In this document: positions 22,801 to 36,080 of the stretch, piece after piece
Numbering within the stretch: position 1 is the first letter of the stretch
Layout: each line of letters opens with the position of its first letter
Assembly: GCF_029962835.1 (NCBI RefSeq)
Contig: NC_080582.1
Location: 75,698,177 to 75,762,176, forward strand
Reading direction: 5' to 3'
DNA: 64,000 nucleotides
Origin: Magnolia sinica
Lineage: Eukaryota > Streptophyta > Magnoliopsida > Magnoliales > Magnoliaceae
The notes under the pieces: generated by a model
Databases searched by the model: none
What the model saw: the letters and a program-made list of their open reading frames with translations, nothing else
Told to the model about the DNA's origin: nothing
Position numbers and translations under genes: made by a program

Positions 22801-25800
22801 ATTCATACCTTATCCATGATGTATGAACATTGAAACTTCTTTTCCTTCTATTGAAAGTTGATCTTTGAAGTTCATGAAGTTTGAGATCTTTACACATGAT
22901 GAAGCTTGATCGTGAGACCTTTTGAGGCTTCAACTTAAAGTATATTGAAAAAATACTTTCAAGTTTTTGGCAGCAAGTGCTACATTTTACGTGACCGAGA
23001 AAATCTGGGTAAGTTTGACACCAAAAGTGATGAAGGAATATTTTTAGGGTATGCCCTGAATAGTCGAGCGTATCAGGTTCTTAATAAGAGGACCGGTGTT
23101 ATTCAAGAGTCTATTAATGTGGTCATTGACGATCACTTGAATACACCTGTTTCAAGTTCAGAAAATGATGAAGTACATCTAATTGATCAACCAGATACTT
23201 CATGAAGTCAAAATAACTTTGAACTGAGGACTGTTAAAGATCAGTCATGTTGTGTGGAAAAAAAGACAATTTCTTTAGAATACATTCCGACCGAGACTCA
23301 ACTTGCTGACATTTTCACAAAACCGCTTGACAAAAGCTGGTTTTCTAAATTGAAATTTGATCTTGGTGTGTGCTATTTGAATTGATTATTTATGCATTTC
23401 TGTATCATAATGTATATATATTTGTTATTTTATGTTTAAAATTTCAAATTATATGAAAATTGCACATTTTTGGCTGTGTACGACCAGTCGAGTACATACT
23501 CGACCAGTCGTGTAGCGCTGGTTTGACTTTTATTTGGGGGAAAAATATCCTTTTTTTCATTATGAGCTTCTTCTCCAAGGGGTCCTAGGTCGACCGGTCG
23601 AACCCATCACTTTGTTCTTCAAGGTTAGTGCTTTATTTCCATTTTCCTTGTAGATTCAAGTTCATATCACTTCTTTTTCATCTTTGGAGTGATTTATTTC
23701 TTGTTTCTTTGAGGTTTTTGGAGTTTTCTTCTCTAAAATTTGATCTTGAGAAAACCCACTCTACTTCTTTTGCAACCACTTGGTTCCTTGATTTCCTAGT
23801 TGCAAATGGAAGGTAGAGGAAAAAGAAAAGTTCCCGTGGTCTTTCAACGTCTAGATCGACACCTATCATAAGGCGCCACCTTCGGTCACCCGAAGATGAT
23901 CCCTCCTATGTACGAGATACAAGGTTGCGCAATGTAATAGTTGAACGACTTGTTCATGTTGAACATCTTGCTCCGTTTGAAATCCTTCATCTACTCCAAT
24001 CTGTAGGATGTGATAACATTCTACATTGGGGTGGGCCGGCATACCGGTCCATTGCGCAAGCTATGTATGCATGTATTTCTGATTTTTCAACTGAAAATCT
24101 TACTTTTATTATTGCTACTAGAGAAGGTCCAGTTGAAATAGACCGACATTTGATCTCTGGTCTAATGGACATACCTGTTAATGACGAAGGTATTCCCATT
24201 AGCACTTTAACAGCTAAACCATCTGAATCAGAAAAACGTATGCTTACTAGAGACTTGTGCAATATAGATGTGCAATGGAGTACTAATGGAAATTCGCTTA
24301 CTTCAAAGTATTTGTTACCTAGATACAGAGTCCTTCATAGGATATTTATTTCCAATGTGTATCCTCGTTTTGGTAACAAAACTGAACTCACTACTTTCAT
24401 GGTTCGGATTCTTCGTGCCATTGTTTTTAGAACCAATGTATGTCTTCCTTCTTTAATTTGTCATTGCATCATTCAATTCCGTCTCCATACTGGACACAGT
24501 GATATCCCTTTTGCTTATCTGATGACTGTGTTAGCCACTCATTTATACGCGCAAAAAAAAATAAAAATCATGCATCAGTTATCAATATGAACCAGTCAAC
24601 CTAGTTAAAGAATCATGCACAATGTGAACCAGTCAACCTGGTTAAAGAATCATGCACCAGTTATAAACAAGTCTCCCCCTTACTCCTCTCCCTTGCACAA
24701 AGAAGGCTATATGTCTACATGTCCACGATCAACATGCCATATATCATAAACACCATACTCAAGCATGGCAAAATTCTCCCCCTTTGTGTCACAATATGAC
24801 AAAGGAAGAAATCAATACATGAAACAGGGTATAAAACACAAGGAAGAACAAGTCAAGCAATGAGGAATAATGGATCAAGATAGTCAAGATATTAACTTTA
24901 TAAGCAAGTAATGTTGATGCAAAATCAACCAACATCAACAGAGTTCTACCAAATACAATCCCACAAACTGAAAGAAAGCTAAGTATCATAAGAGTTATTA
25001 CAAGCCATATAAGAAAACACTAATCAGATCTTGAAGAAGGAGCAGGTATGGTAGGATCAAGTTTATGAAGTCACTTGTTTAGGCACCTAAGATATTTGCG
25101 CATATATTTGAACTGCAAATCATGGGACACATTCATATTCTCTACCTTCTCCTCAAGTGAGCGCAACCGCGCATCAAAGTCAGATGGCTGATAGTCAGGA
25201 TCATCTGTCGAATCAGACTCGATCTCAAAAAAAATATCATCTATGTTTATGTCATTTGGAGGTAAATCATCTTCTTCTTCATTCATTGCAGCAGCTCCTC
25301 CAACACCTACATTGACTTGGCTTGTGGCCAACCTCAGATTCATTTTGTTTATATTAGAGTTGTTGAATATTAGGTGTTGAATGAGAGCCTTTTCAATCGG
25401 CGTAGCCACTAATAAATGAGTGGCTAACACAGTCATCAGATAAGCAAAAGGGATATCACTGTGTCCAGGATGGAGATGGAATTGAATGATGCAATAGCAG
25501 ATTAAAGAAAGAAGACACATTGGTTCTAGAAACAATGACATGAAGAATTCGAACCATGAAAGTAGTGAGTTCGGTTTTGTTACCAGAACGATGATACACA
25601 TTAGAAATGAATATCCTATGAAGGACTGTATCTAGGTAACAAATACTTTGAAGCAAGCGCATTTCCATTAGTACTCCATTGTGCATCTATATTACACAAT
25701 TTTCTAGTAAGCATACGTTTTTCTGATTCAGATGGTTTAGGTACTAAAGTGCTAATGTGAATACCTTCGTCATTAACAGATATGTCCATTAGACCAAAGA

Positions 25801-28131
25801 TCAAATGTCGGTCTATTTCAACTGGACCTTCTCTAGTAGCAATAATAAAAGTAAGATTTTCAGTTGAAAAATCAGAAATACATGCATACATAGCTTGCGC
25901 AATAAATCGGTATGCCGGCCCACCCCAATGTAGAATGTTATCCCATCCTACAGATTGAAGAAGATGAAGGATTTCAAATGGAGCAAGATGTTCAACATGA
26001 ACAGGTCGTTCAACTATTATATTGCGCAACCTTGTATCCCGCACATAGGAGGGATCATCTTCGGATGACCGAAGGTGGCGCCTCAAGATAGGTGTCGATC
26101 TAGACGTTGAAGGACCACGAGAACTTTTCTTTTTTCCTCTACCTTCCATTTGCAACTAGGAAATTAAAGAACCAAGTAGTTGCAAAAGAAGTAGATTGAG
26201 TTTTCTCAAGATCAGATTTTGGAGAAGAAAACTCCAAAAACTTCAAAGAAACAAGAAATAAATCACTCCAAAGATGAAAAAGAAGTGATACGAACTTGAA
26301 TCTATAAGGAAAATGGAAATAAAGCACTAACATTAAAGAACAAAGTGATGGGTTTGACCGGTCGACCTAGGACCCGCTGGAAAAGAAGCTCATAATGAAG
26401 AAAAATGGATTTTTCCCCCAAATAAAGGTCAAACCCGCGCTACACGACTGGTTGAGTCTTGTCCACGACCGGTCGCCACATTTTATCTATTTTCTGTATT
26501 TTGGGTTAGCCTCTTACTAACTCTCTTTTGCTCAATCTATACGAGTTGAGGTAGTGTACATGTCCAAGGCGTTTATGCCATAACTCGGTCTCATCGATAT
26601 GGACCATGTAACACGATAGATTAGATGAGGTAGAATCACTTACTATGTAGCAGTTTTCAGAAGTTCTGCGACCAGTTAATATTATAGAACCATTTTTATT
26701 TAAAAATTCATACCCTAGGTTGGTAAATTTTATGCTATGATTCTTATCGCATATTTGAGAAATGCTTAATAAGTTGTGTTTTAACCCTTCTACATATAAA
26801 ACATTCTCAAATAAAGGGAGGTTAAAAAGTTGGACCATACCTTGGCCAACAATCCTGCAGTTGCTACCATCACCGATTGTGATTGACCCATCAGTCATGT
26901 CTTACAATTCAAAAAACCCCACACTCTGAGTTTTCTGGATCACCTCAGACAAATTAAAACAACGAGATTTTTCTAGCACAATCTCAATGAAATCAAAATA
27001 AAAAATTTACAAAAACTATAAAATACCTGGATATTCTCTTTTTGATGCAGCTCAGAAGAACCAAATTGAAGTGGAAGTTCAATGTCCACACTCACTTATG
27101 AAATGGTTCTAGGTTCTAAATTGATTTTAAATTAAATCAAGTTGGGCTAGCTTTATTTGATTTTGATTCCAAGAAAAGGGCAAGTCTCAATCCCTTATTC
27201 AAATACGATTGGAATAAAGAATACAAAATCAAATATAACAAAGCTAAATTAAGAGAATATTAAATGAGCACAATATAGCTTAAAAGATGACTAACTTATC
27301 TCTTAGAGTGGCGTATTGATTTAGCTTGAATTGAATATGAAACTCTGAAATTCGTGCTTTATTTATAGTTGCAGAAATCACACTCTTGACTGGTCCTGAG
27401 GTTGGCACGACTGGTCATAGGACCAACAGATTTTTGAAATTTTGAGCGTGATAGGATAAAACCGTTCCTCGACTGGTCGTAGGCTCTGCTCGACCGGTCG
27501 AGTGACCTCTACGACTGGTTGTGTGGAACCCGATTTAGTTGCTGAACTTTGAGTCGAGGCTGCAGGACTGGTCGAGCACTGTTCACACGACCGGTCGAGT
27601 AGTCAGGACTGGTCGAGACTTTAACAAAAATTCCTGAAAATCAGTAACAACCTTAGGACTGGTCGAGGAATTCTTGGACTGGTCGAGCCAGTGCTAGGAC
27701 TAGTCGAACAAAGTCCAGGACTAGTCGAGAAACAGTTAATGCACTTATAAAGTAACTCAATTTAAATTATGTATTCAAAGTGACCTACCCTATGGTCAAT
27801 CTGGGGTCATTTATACCTTATCCATGATGTATGAATATTGAAACTTTTTTTCCTTCTGTAAAAAGTTGATCTTTGAAGTTCACGAAGTTTGAGATCTTTA
27901 CACATGATGAAGCTTGATCGTGAGACCTTTTGAGGCTTCAACTTGAAGTATATTGAAACTTGAATTTGTAACCTTTGAACTTAAAACATCTTGAAACTTG
28001 AGCTTGAGGTTCAAAGTAAAGAACTGTCTTGACTTGAAGCTTGACCTTGAATTCACACTTGATGTTGTATTCGAACATGACCAAGTAAACTTGCATTTCT
28101 TGAAGTAAAAATCTTTGTTCTTGAGAGATGC

Positions 28132-28210
<79 letters not shown>

Positions 28211-31200
28211 CATGCTATTGATGGTGTATTGGACCATTCATTGATGACTTGTTGAAGGTCAACTGCATGGACCCTAATTGAACATTAATCAAGCATGATT
28301 TAGTGAACTAGGGCCCATTACATTGAAATACAACAAAAAGAAGATGAAAATATTAAAAAGAACGTGGAGGTTTACCATTCTTTTCAATTTTTCCCATAAT
28401 GGTCCACTTCACTTCGATTTGTCTAATCTTATTCAAATCATTTATTTTGATCTCCAAATAGGTCTACATCTAGCCTAAAATGAGTTTTTAAGCTTCTTTC
28501 ATAGTTTAAATGAAAAAAGAAGAGAAGACGTAAGTGAAATTTTGAAAAAAAAAAAAATCAAAATTGGGCTTTTATGGGTGTATCAGCCTATATTGGCCCC
28601 GTATCAGTGCTGATACGGGCCAATAAAGTTTGATATGGGTCTTTTTTTTTTGGTATTGGGTCAATACGGTCCCCTATCATGTATCGTCTCGTCCCGATAT
28701 GATTGTATCAGCTAATACGATACCCATATTCATATCCATGGACATATCTCCATTTATTATTTATTTATTTTTGCATCTAGATTCTTACGGCTGGGGGACC
28801 TATTCTCCCTACTTGTTTGTCGTGGTAGCAGAGGCTTCAAGCAAGATGCTAGGTATAGGTGTAGTCATGGGACGTATAGATGGTTTTAAGGGTAGATAAG
28901 TTAGATTTCCAAGTCTGTCATCTTCAGTATGCATATGACATTTTTGTGAGGCAGATGGGGCTAAGGTGGATATTTAATGAAGATTATTACATGCTTCGAG
29001 GTGGTTTCGAGTTTAAAGGTGAATATTAGCAAGAGCGAGTAATTGGGCATTTGTTTCTCCAAGGAGGAAGTGGGCAAGTTTGAAGATATTTTTGGTTGTT
29101 GTGGGGGATTATTTCCTTCTTCCTATCTCAGCTTTCCACTTTGCATAGGAAAATCAGTGAAGCATTTGTGGGATAAAGTCATTAAGAGGTTTGAAGGTAA
29201 GCTATCAAGTTGGAAGAGTGTGTGTCTTCCTTTGGGAGGAAGGTTGACAATGATAAACGCGACAATGTCCAACCTTCTTATTTATTTTGTCTTGTTCAGA
29301 TGTTTGAAATTTGTCTTGGATTGGCCGAAGAGGCTTTGGCGGGATTTCTCATGGTAGGGAGCTGTAGAGAAGCATAAGTTTCTTCTTATGATATGGGATG
29401 CGGTGTGCAAACCGTATGAAGGGGGAGCTAGTTTAAGGAGGTTGGAGGTCATGAAGTCCTCTCTCCTAGGAAAATGGCTATGGAGGTTTGGCTTGGAGGG
29501 CTATCTATGGAGAGAGTTTGAAGTAAGGAAGTATGGGGGTTTAGGAAGCGGGTTGGTGGACAAGGGCTTCATCTCTTTATAAGGCATCATTTTTGTCGAA
29601 CTCTGTGCCCAGTTTGAGGCTGAAGTTTCTATAGGGGGTGAGTTTTATTTGGGAAATGGTGAGAGTATCCGATTCTAGGAGGATGCTTGGTTGGGCTAAA
29701 AAGCACTGCGGAAAGTTTTTCCAAGGCTAACTAGAATTTAGTTGGAGGTGAATATCATGGTTGTACGATGTTTCTCCAAGAGACGAGTTTATTTGGGCTC
29801 CTCGTCGTGGGAATCTGCGGATGAAGAGTTGCAAGATTTTTTTTAGGCCGTTGGAGTTGTTGCCAGTATCAGTCCTTCAGTGGGAGATAGGGATGCTATG
29901 GTGTGGATCAAAGAGAAGTCCGGCTGGGTCTCTATTAAGTCCTTATGTAGAGTAATCATTGTGTCTTCATTAGGATTTCAGGTCACACTTTTATGTGGTG
30001 TTACCATGCCCCTCCCAAGGTTGTGGCTTGCCTTGTGGGAAGAAACAAGGTGCTCACGGTTGATATTCTTTGTAAGAGGATGATGGTGCTTTCGAATGAA
30101 TGTATGATGTGCATGAAAAGCGAGGAGTCTGATGATCATCTCTTCATCCAATGCTCATTTGCCAAAGGGAGTTTGGGAAAGCTTTTTTGATTTGTTTCGG
30201 GTGTCGTGGGTAATGTTCGGTTCAATTGAGAATTCCCTTTTGGCTTGGCATGGGGGAGGTGTGGGTAAGGTAGGGATGACAGTTTGGAGACTCTCCTTGT
30301 TGGCCGGCATTTTGTTCCTTTGGAGGGAAGGAATAATCATTGTTTTAGCCTTAAAAGTTATAGGAGAGAGTTCTTTTTTCCCTCTTTCTTCCTCTGATTT
30401 GTAACTCTTTCTGCTTCTACCTTGCTTAATGATATAATCATCATCTTCTTTAAAAAGTAGTTGGTGGAAAACCCTTATAAACAGAGGTGACATTGGGTTG
30501 TTGTTAGGACGAGTCTAAAATGTGTAAGAGTTAGAGGTGAGGTGACTCTAGTGTGAGTCTAGCAAGACTATGGTATGATGTCTCTTTAAAGTGTGGTGAG
30601 TGTTTAGTGTCTCTTAAAGTGTGCTAGGTATAGAAAGAAATGTAAATCTCTTATTTTCAATAGAAATTTGATATTTTGTGACTCACTACTAGCTATCACC
30701 AAGGCATAACAAGTTATCTCCATTAAATTGGTATTATAGCCTTGGTTCGACTTGATCCAACGATTTAAAATGGTGAATATGATCCGACCACAGATTCCGC
30801 GATAAACTAATGTCCAACTATGATAATTGAAGCATCCATATAAAAGTGCTAATTGGATCACAAGACTTGTGGGAAATCGTTAGGGAAGGCTACATTGAAC
30901 CAACTACACTTAATACTGAAGCATCTTTAACAGTTGCACCGCAGACTACACTAAAGGAGACAAGGAGCACACTTTCCCATTTTGAAAATTAACTCCAATT
31001 CACTTCTCATTTTCAAATTAATTCCAATAAAACTCCCCATTCTTTTATCAAACATCCCGTGATGAATTGGTGACCACTTCCAGCTTATTCATGCTGATCA
31101 TATTGATTTTGGAGCGAAAAAGAGCTTTAAGGTGAACCCTTTTCACTTTGTCACCCATGCTTGTTTAAATGATTCAGTGTTTGAGATCTTTTCTAAGATC

Positions 31201-31233
31201 ACCTCATCCACCCTTGGTGGATCATTAACAAAG

Positions 31234-31268
<35 letters not shown>

Positions 31269-34200
31269 CATTTTTCTTTGTCTCCTTTAGCACAATTCGC
31301 TGAGCAATGCTTAGAGATGCTTCCGCATTAGGTGAAGCTGGTTCAATGTAGTTTTCATCAACGATATCTTATAAGTCTTATGATCCGAGTAGGACCTTCA
31401 TTTGGATGCCCCAATTATTGTGGTTGGACTTGATTAAATGCAGGAACAGTGGTTAGATAATTTTCGGCATTTTAGATTGTTGGATTGAGTTGAACCAAGA
31501 CTTTGATACCAGTTTGATGGAGATAACTTGTTATCCTTTGATGATAGCTAGTGGAGGTGACAAAATATTAAATTTTATTTGACATATGAGATTCACAATT
31601 CTTTCTACCCTCACCATACTTTAAGAGACGCTCTATTCTACACTTACCACACTTTAAAAGACATTATACTTGAGTCTTGCTAGACTCATACTAGGTCCTT
31701 AGCTCTCACATGTTTTGGAGTTACCTTAAAGACCACCTAACATCACTTATAAGAGTTTTTCTACTGACTTTTCACCATCTGTTTTTTTTTTTTTTTCCTT
31801 CTAGAAACAGTTTTGTATGCATCACTTAAATTTTATTTTGAAACCTCAACCAACTAAAACATCGACTTTGGGAAATCTCATAGTTTCTAGGGTATTCTTA
31901 TAAAATCCTATTGGTTTTCTGTTTTCCAACATTTTCTTTACGCTCCATCTACATACATTATACAAAGTTTTCAAGTAAATCTTTCATTAAATGCAAATAC
32001 ATGAATATTCTCCAGTTTCTAGACTAAACTTAGGTTCTAAGCATCCCATTTAACCAACCTGTGCATCATGCACCACTAAATATCAATAAATGCATGTATA
32101 GATTACAAAGAGAGACATTCTTATTCTAGATACTTTGGAGCTCACTTTCATCTTCAAAATGAACTCTAGCACACTTCCATTTTCAAGATTAATTCCAAAA
32201 AAACTCCCCATTAATTTTGAAAATCCTTTTAGTCTTCATGAATGTCTTTGTCATTTCGGCTTCCAATTCAATATTTTGTTTCTTGAGCTTCAATACAAGG
32301 GCTTGATACTTTTTAATTCTTTCTTCAAATGTAGCTTTGAACATTTCATTTGTCATTATTAATTTCTTAATTTCTTGCTAGAGAAATATAGTTATATTCT
32401 TTTGGAGATAAATTTAAACCGAACATACTCCCGTTAGCATCATCAATCTCCACGACTCCTCATTGCAATCCGATCAATGCACATAATATTGCATGCTGTC
32501 TGGCTTCCTTCTTTCTTCATTTCAACCATGAAAGAAGCTTAGAAACTAATTTTAAACTAGATCTAGGCATATTTTGATGATTAAAACACAAATTTTGAGT
32601 AGGATTCAATGAAATAAAGTGTAGTGGACCATTTTGAAAAAATCAGAAGGAATAAACCATAACTTTTGTGCCAGGACTGTATCATCCTATCCTATCGGCA
32701 ATACACCGGCCAAATCTCGCTCAAATCTTTTGATGATCCCTGAAATAAGGCTAGATCTAGTATAAAATTACTTTCTAAGCTTCCTCCGTGATTTAAATGA
32801 CAAGAAAGAAGAGGAATTTTTTTTGAAAGGTAAAAAAGGAACAAGAAGAAGAAGAGGAAAAATAAGAGAAAATTGAAAAAATAAAATAAAATTGGACCTT
32901 TGTGGTCATATCATCCCATATCGGCCGTATTGGGTCCATATTGGTGTTGATACGCACTATATCGGCTGATGCATGATTTATATATTTCTCCTTAGGCCAT
33001 TTTAATCTTGGATTGCTTTTCATATTGATCTGATATGTATTTGATACAACTGTATTGGCCAATACAATATGGATATTAACTTTCCTTTGGCCTTTTTTTT
33101 AAACTTTTTTTTTTTTTTTTACCACGGTCCATTATTTCAATTGGCCAACACTACAAAGCTTTTAAGCTCAGATTTATTTGCATACAACATTCATGGTGTT
33201 TTTTCATGTTTTAGAATATGACATGTTTGTATATAAGTACATTTATTCATCTAGCCCTTGCAACCACTTTAATATATAACCTACTTATATTTTTTAACAT
33301 TAAATATATGCAATGTATTGCACATGGAGTCCAAAATAAACAACATCACTTCTCCGTAAGAAGTCGATTGATGGCTACATAGGAGGCTGCGTTGTTGGTG
33401 ATAACGTAGACAACATATTCTTCTCCTATTTCCTTAGCTACACTATCTGATAATTTAAATAAATGATCAGTCATATGGGAATGAGCTGATGCATTCATGG
33501 ACTTCAAAGCATCGTCCTAACCAATGTTTGTAGTATCGGTATCGCGTTACGTATTGCACCCTTGGGATATAGATACGTATTGATTATCGCATGAGATATA
33601 TCGTTTGTATCAGGTAATGTATCGCACGTTTTGGGAAACATGGGAAAACATTAGGAATTTGCATCATAAAAAAAGTGCACATAATAGATTTCCTTTTTAT
33701 AAGGTCTTAAGCTATGCGCTGTGCCACTGAACTGATGTAACTATATTCAAAGTGAATTCATAATAGTTATAAATATAAGAAAACATTTATGGAAACACAA
33801 CCAATACATTGAAAACCAAAAGTAAATAAATTTCAAATAAAAAAAATATTTTTTATTAATTTTTAATTAGAAAATGTTATTTAATTCTGAAAAAAAATAC
33901 ATGAACTAAGTAAATCATGCATTATACATGTTTGATTTCATGTTGGAATTGTAAGATTGCAACGGATTTGGGAAATTTTGAATCATCCTCAATTTCCCCC
34001 AAATCAGACCTACCCTCAAATATCAAAGTTAGAGTGTATGTGATGATCATTTTATCAAATACTTTGAAATACTATGAAATTGGACTCAATTGAGTGCTAC
34101 TAGAAGTGAAATTTTGAAGAAAAAAAATAAGTAATTTTTTTTTCTTCCAAAATTTGACAAAAACTTCATAAATCAATAGATCTGGCCTCATATATGTTTG

Positions 34201-35841
34201 ATTTGTTGTTTGTACTGTAAGATTGCAAGCAATTTTGGAGAAATTTAGGAAAATTTGAATTTTTCCTAAATTGAGACACCTACTCCCAAATATCTAAATC
34301 GAAGATTGAAATCCTTGATTCTTCATGCAATTTTGAAGAAAAAAAAGGTATATTTTAATATTAAAAAATAATAATTAATTAATTTTTTTTTTCCAAAATT
34401 TGATGGAAACTTCATAAATCAATAGATCTGGCCTATATATGTTCGATTTGTAGTTTGTACTGTAAGATTGCAAGCAATTTTGGAGAAATTTAGGAAATTT
34501 TGAATTTTTCCTCAATCAAAACACCTACTCTCAAATATTGAAATCGAAGATTGAAATCCATGCAAAACATGAAGAATCAAGGATTTCTAACATTTTCACT
34601 TTATATTTGTATGATTTAAACGAAAAGAAATGGATTGAAATGCAAAATACCTCATCGATTGAGAATCGACCCTAAATTCAAGAAAATGTTGAATCCGGTT
34701 TGAAATGTAGGTTTTTCTCCCAAATCCTTGCAAAGGATGGACCAGAATCCACCCACAATCTGCTTAGGGAAAGAAACTAAATGGAAAAAGTGAAAAAAAA
34801 TTGGTTTTTGGGGTTTTAGAGGAGAGCACTGTCGGTTCTTGTGTGGTATCGACGATATTTGTCGATATTGATAGGTATCGTCAAATAAGTAAATTTTTAA
34901 AGAGAAAATGGACGATAAGGATTTTGCGTTCTAGTGATACTCTAGGGATGTTTCATATCCTTGGAGTGTGCTATTGATAATATCGTCTGATATATTAGCC
35001 GATAGTTTCGATACTGCAAACATTGGTCCTAACCAGACGATTCATGAGAAAGTTAATTAGTGTTCTTCCGGATCCATTGGTCCTTCTATCGGCCATTAGA
35101 GTACATCTATAAGTTTTCCACACCTCTTTGTATTTGGTGATAAAGTTTTTACTAAACACATTTTTTAGGCAAGTCTTTCTTCATGATATGAATGGGTCTT
35201 TAGTCAATGTCCAAATTGACCTATTACTTCAACCATTATTCTGAAGCTTTTTAATTTAATCGTGTTGAAAGCAACATTGGTGAAGCATAACCATTTAGCA
35301 ATGTATTGGACTCATAGTTTTCCTATCTTTATTTTTCTGACGGTTTTCAAGTGTTATTTGAGCGTGTCCTTTATCCCTTTGGTTAACTATGTCCTTTGGA
35401 TGTGGTCTGCACCATCTATCTAATGCTCCCTGCCCCCGAGATCTTTTGGATGTCGGTGGTCTAGAGTGCTAGGTGGACGTAAGGGAGGTGGAGTGATTAT
35501 CCACATCAACATCAATATGTTCGTACGCTTTTTGTTCCAAAAACTCATCTCTAAGTGCCACGTCATCATGCTAACGTGTTTCTCTATGTACTCCACGATT
35601 TTCTTTCAGATCTTCAGTGTGTCATTGGGACATGCTCTTGCATTTGATCCCGGTATGTGTAAGGTGTTGCTTATGTTGTCTAATGCCACTGGCACTTACA
35701 AACCCAAACCAGGTCATTGGACTTGGGTTTCAAAGAAGAAGATTGAGAAGAAGAAGAAGACGTGATCATGTTGATGTGAATGTTATTAAATGATTTAATT
35801 TAATATACTATACTGGGAGATGATTTAATTTAATATACTAT

Positions 35842-35892
<51 letters not shown>

Positions 35893-36021
35893 CTTTGAAC
35901 TTGTAACTTGTAGGAGTTTGATAGTCTTGAAACTTGAAAGAGCGAGAGCCGTGAACCTTTAGCTTAGCCTTGTAGTCTTAGATCACATTATTTGGGAATG
36001 AGAGATAAGATCGTAACAGTA

Positions 36022-36080
<59 letters not shown>

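Noticed and set aside
21431..27740. CRISPR-like array suggested by repeated palindromic words
   Set aside because: Spacing is irregular, repeats vary, the context is retrotransposon LTR and spacer, and the DNA is plant nuclear.
35466..35765. 99-codon open frame after the hAT transposase remnant
   Set aside because: No motif or homologue recognised; the lysine-rich end is a GAAGAA repeat.
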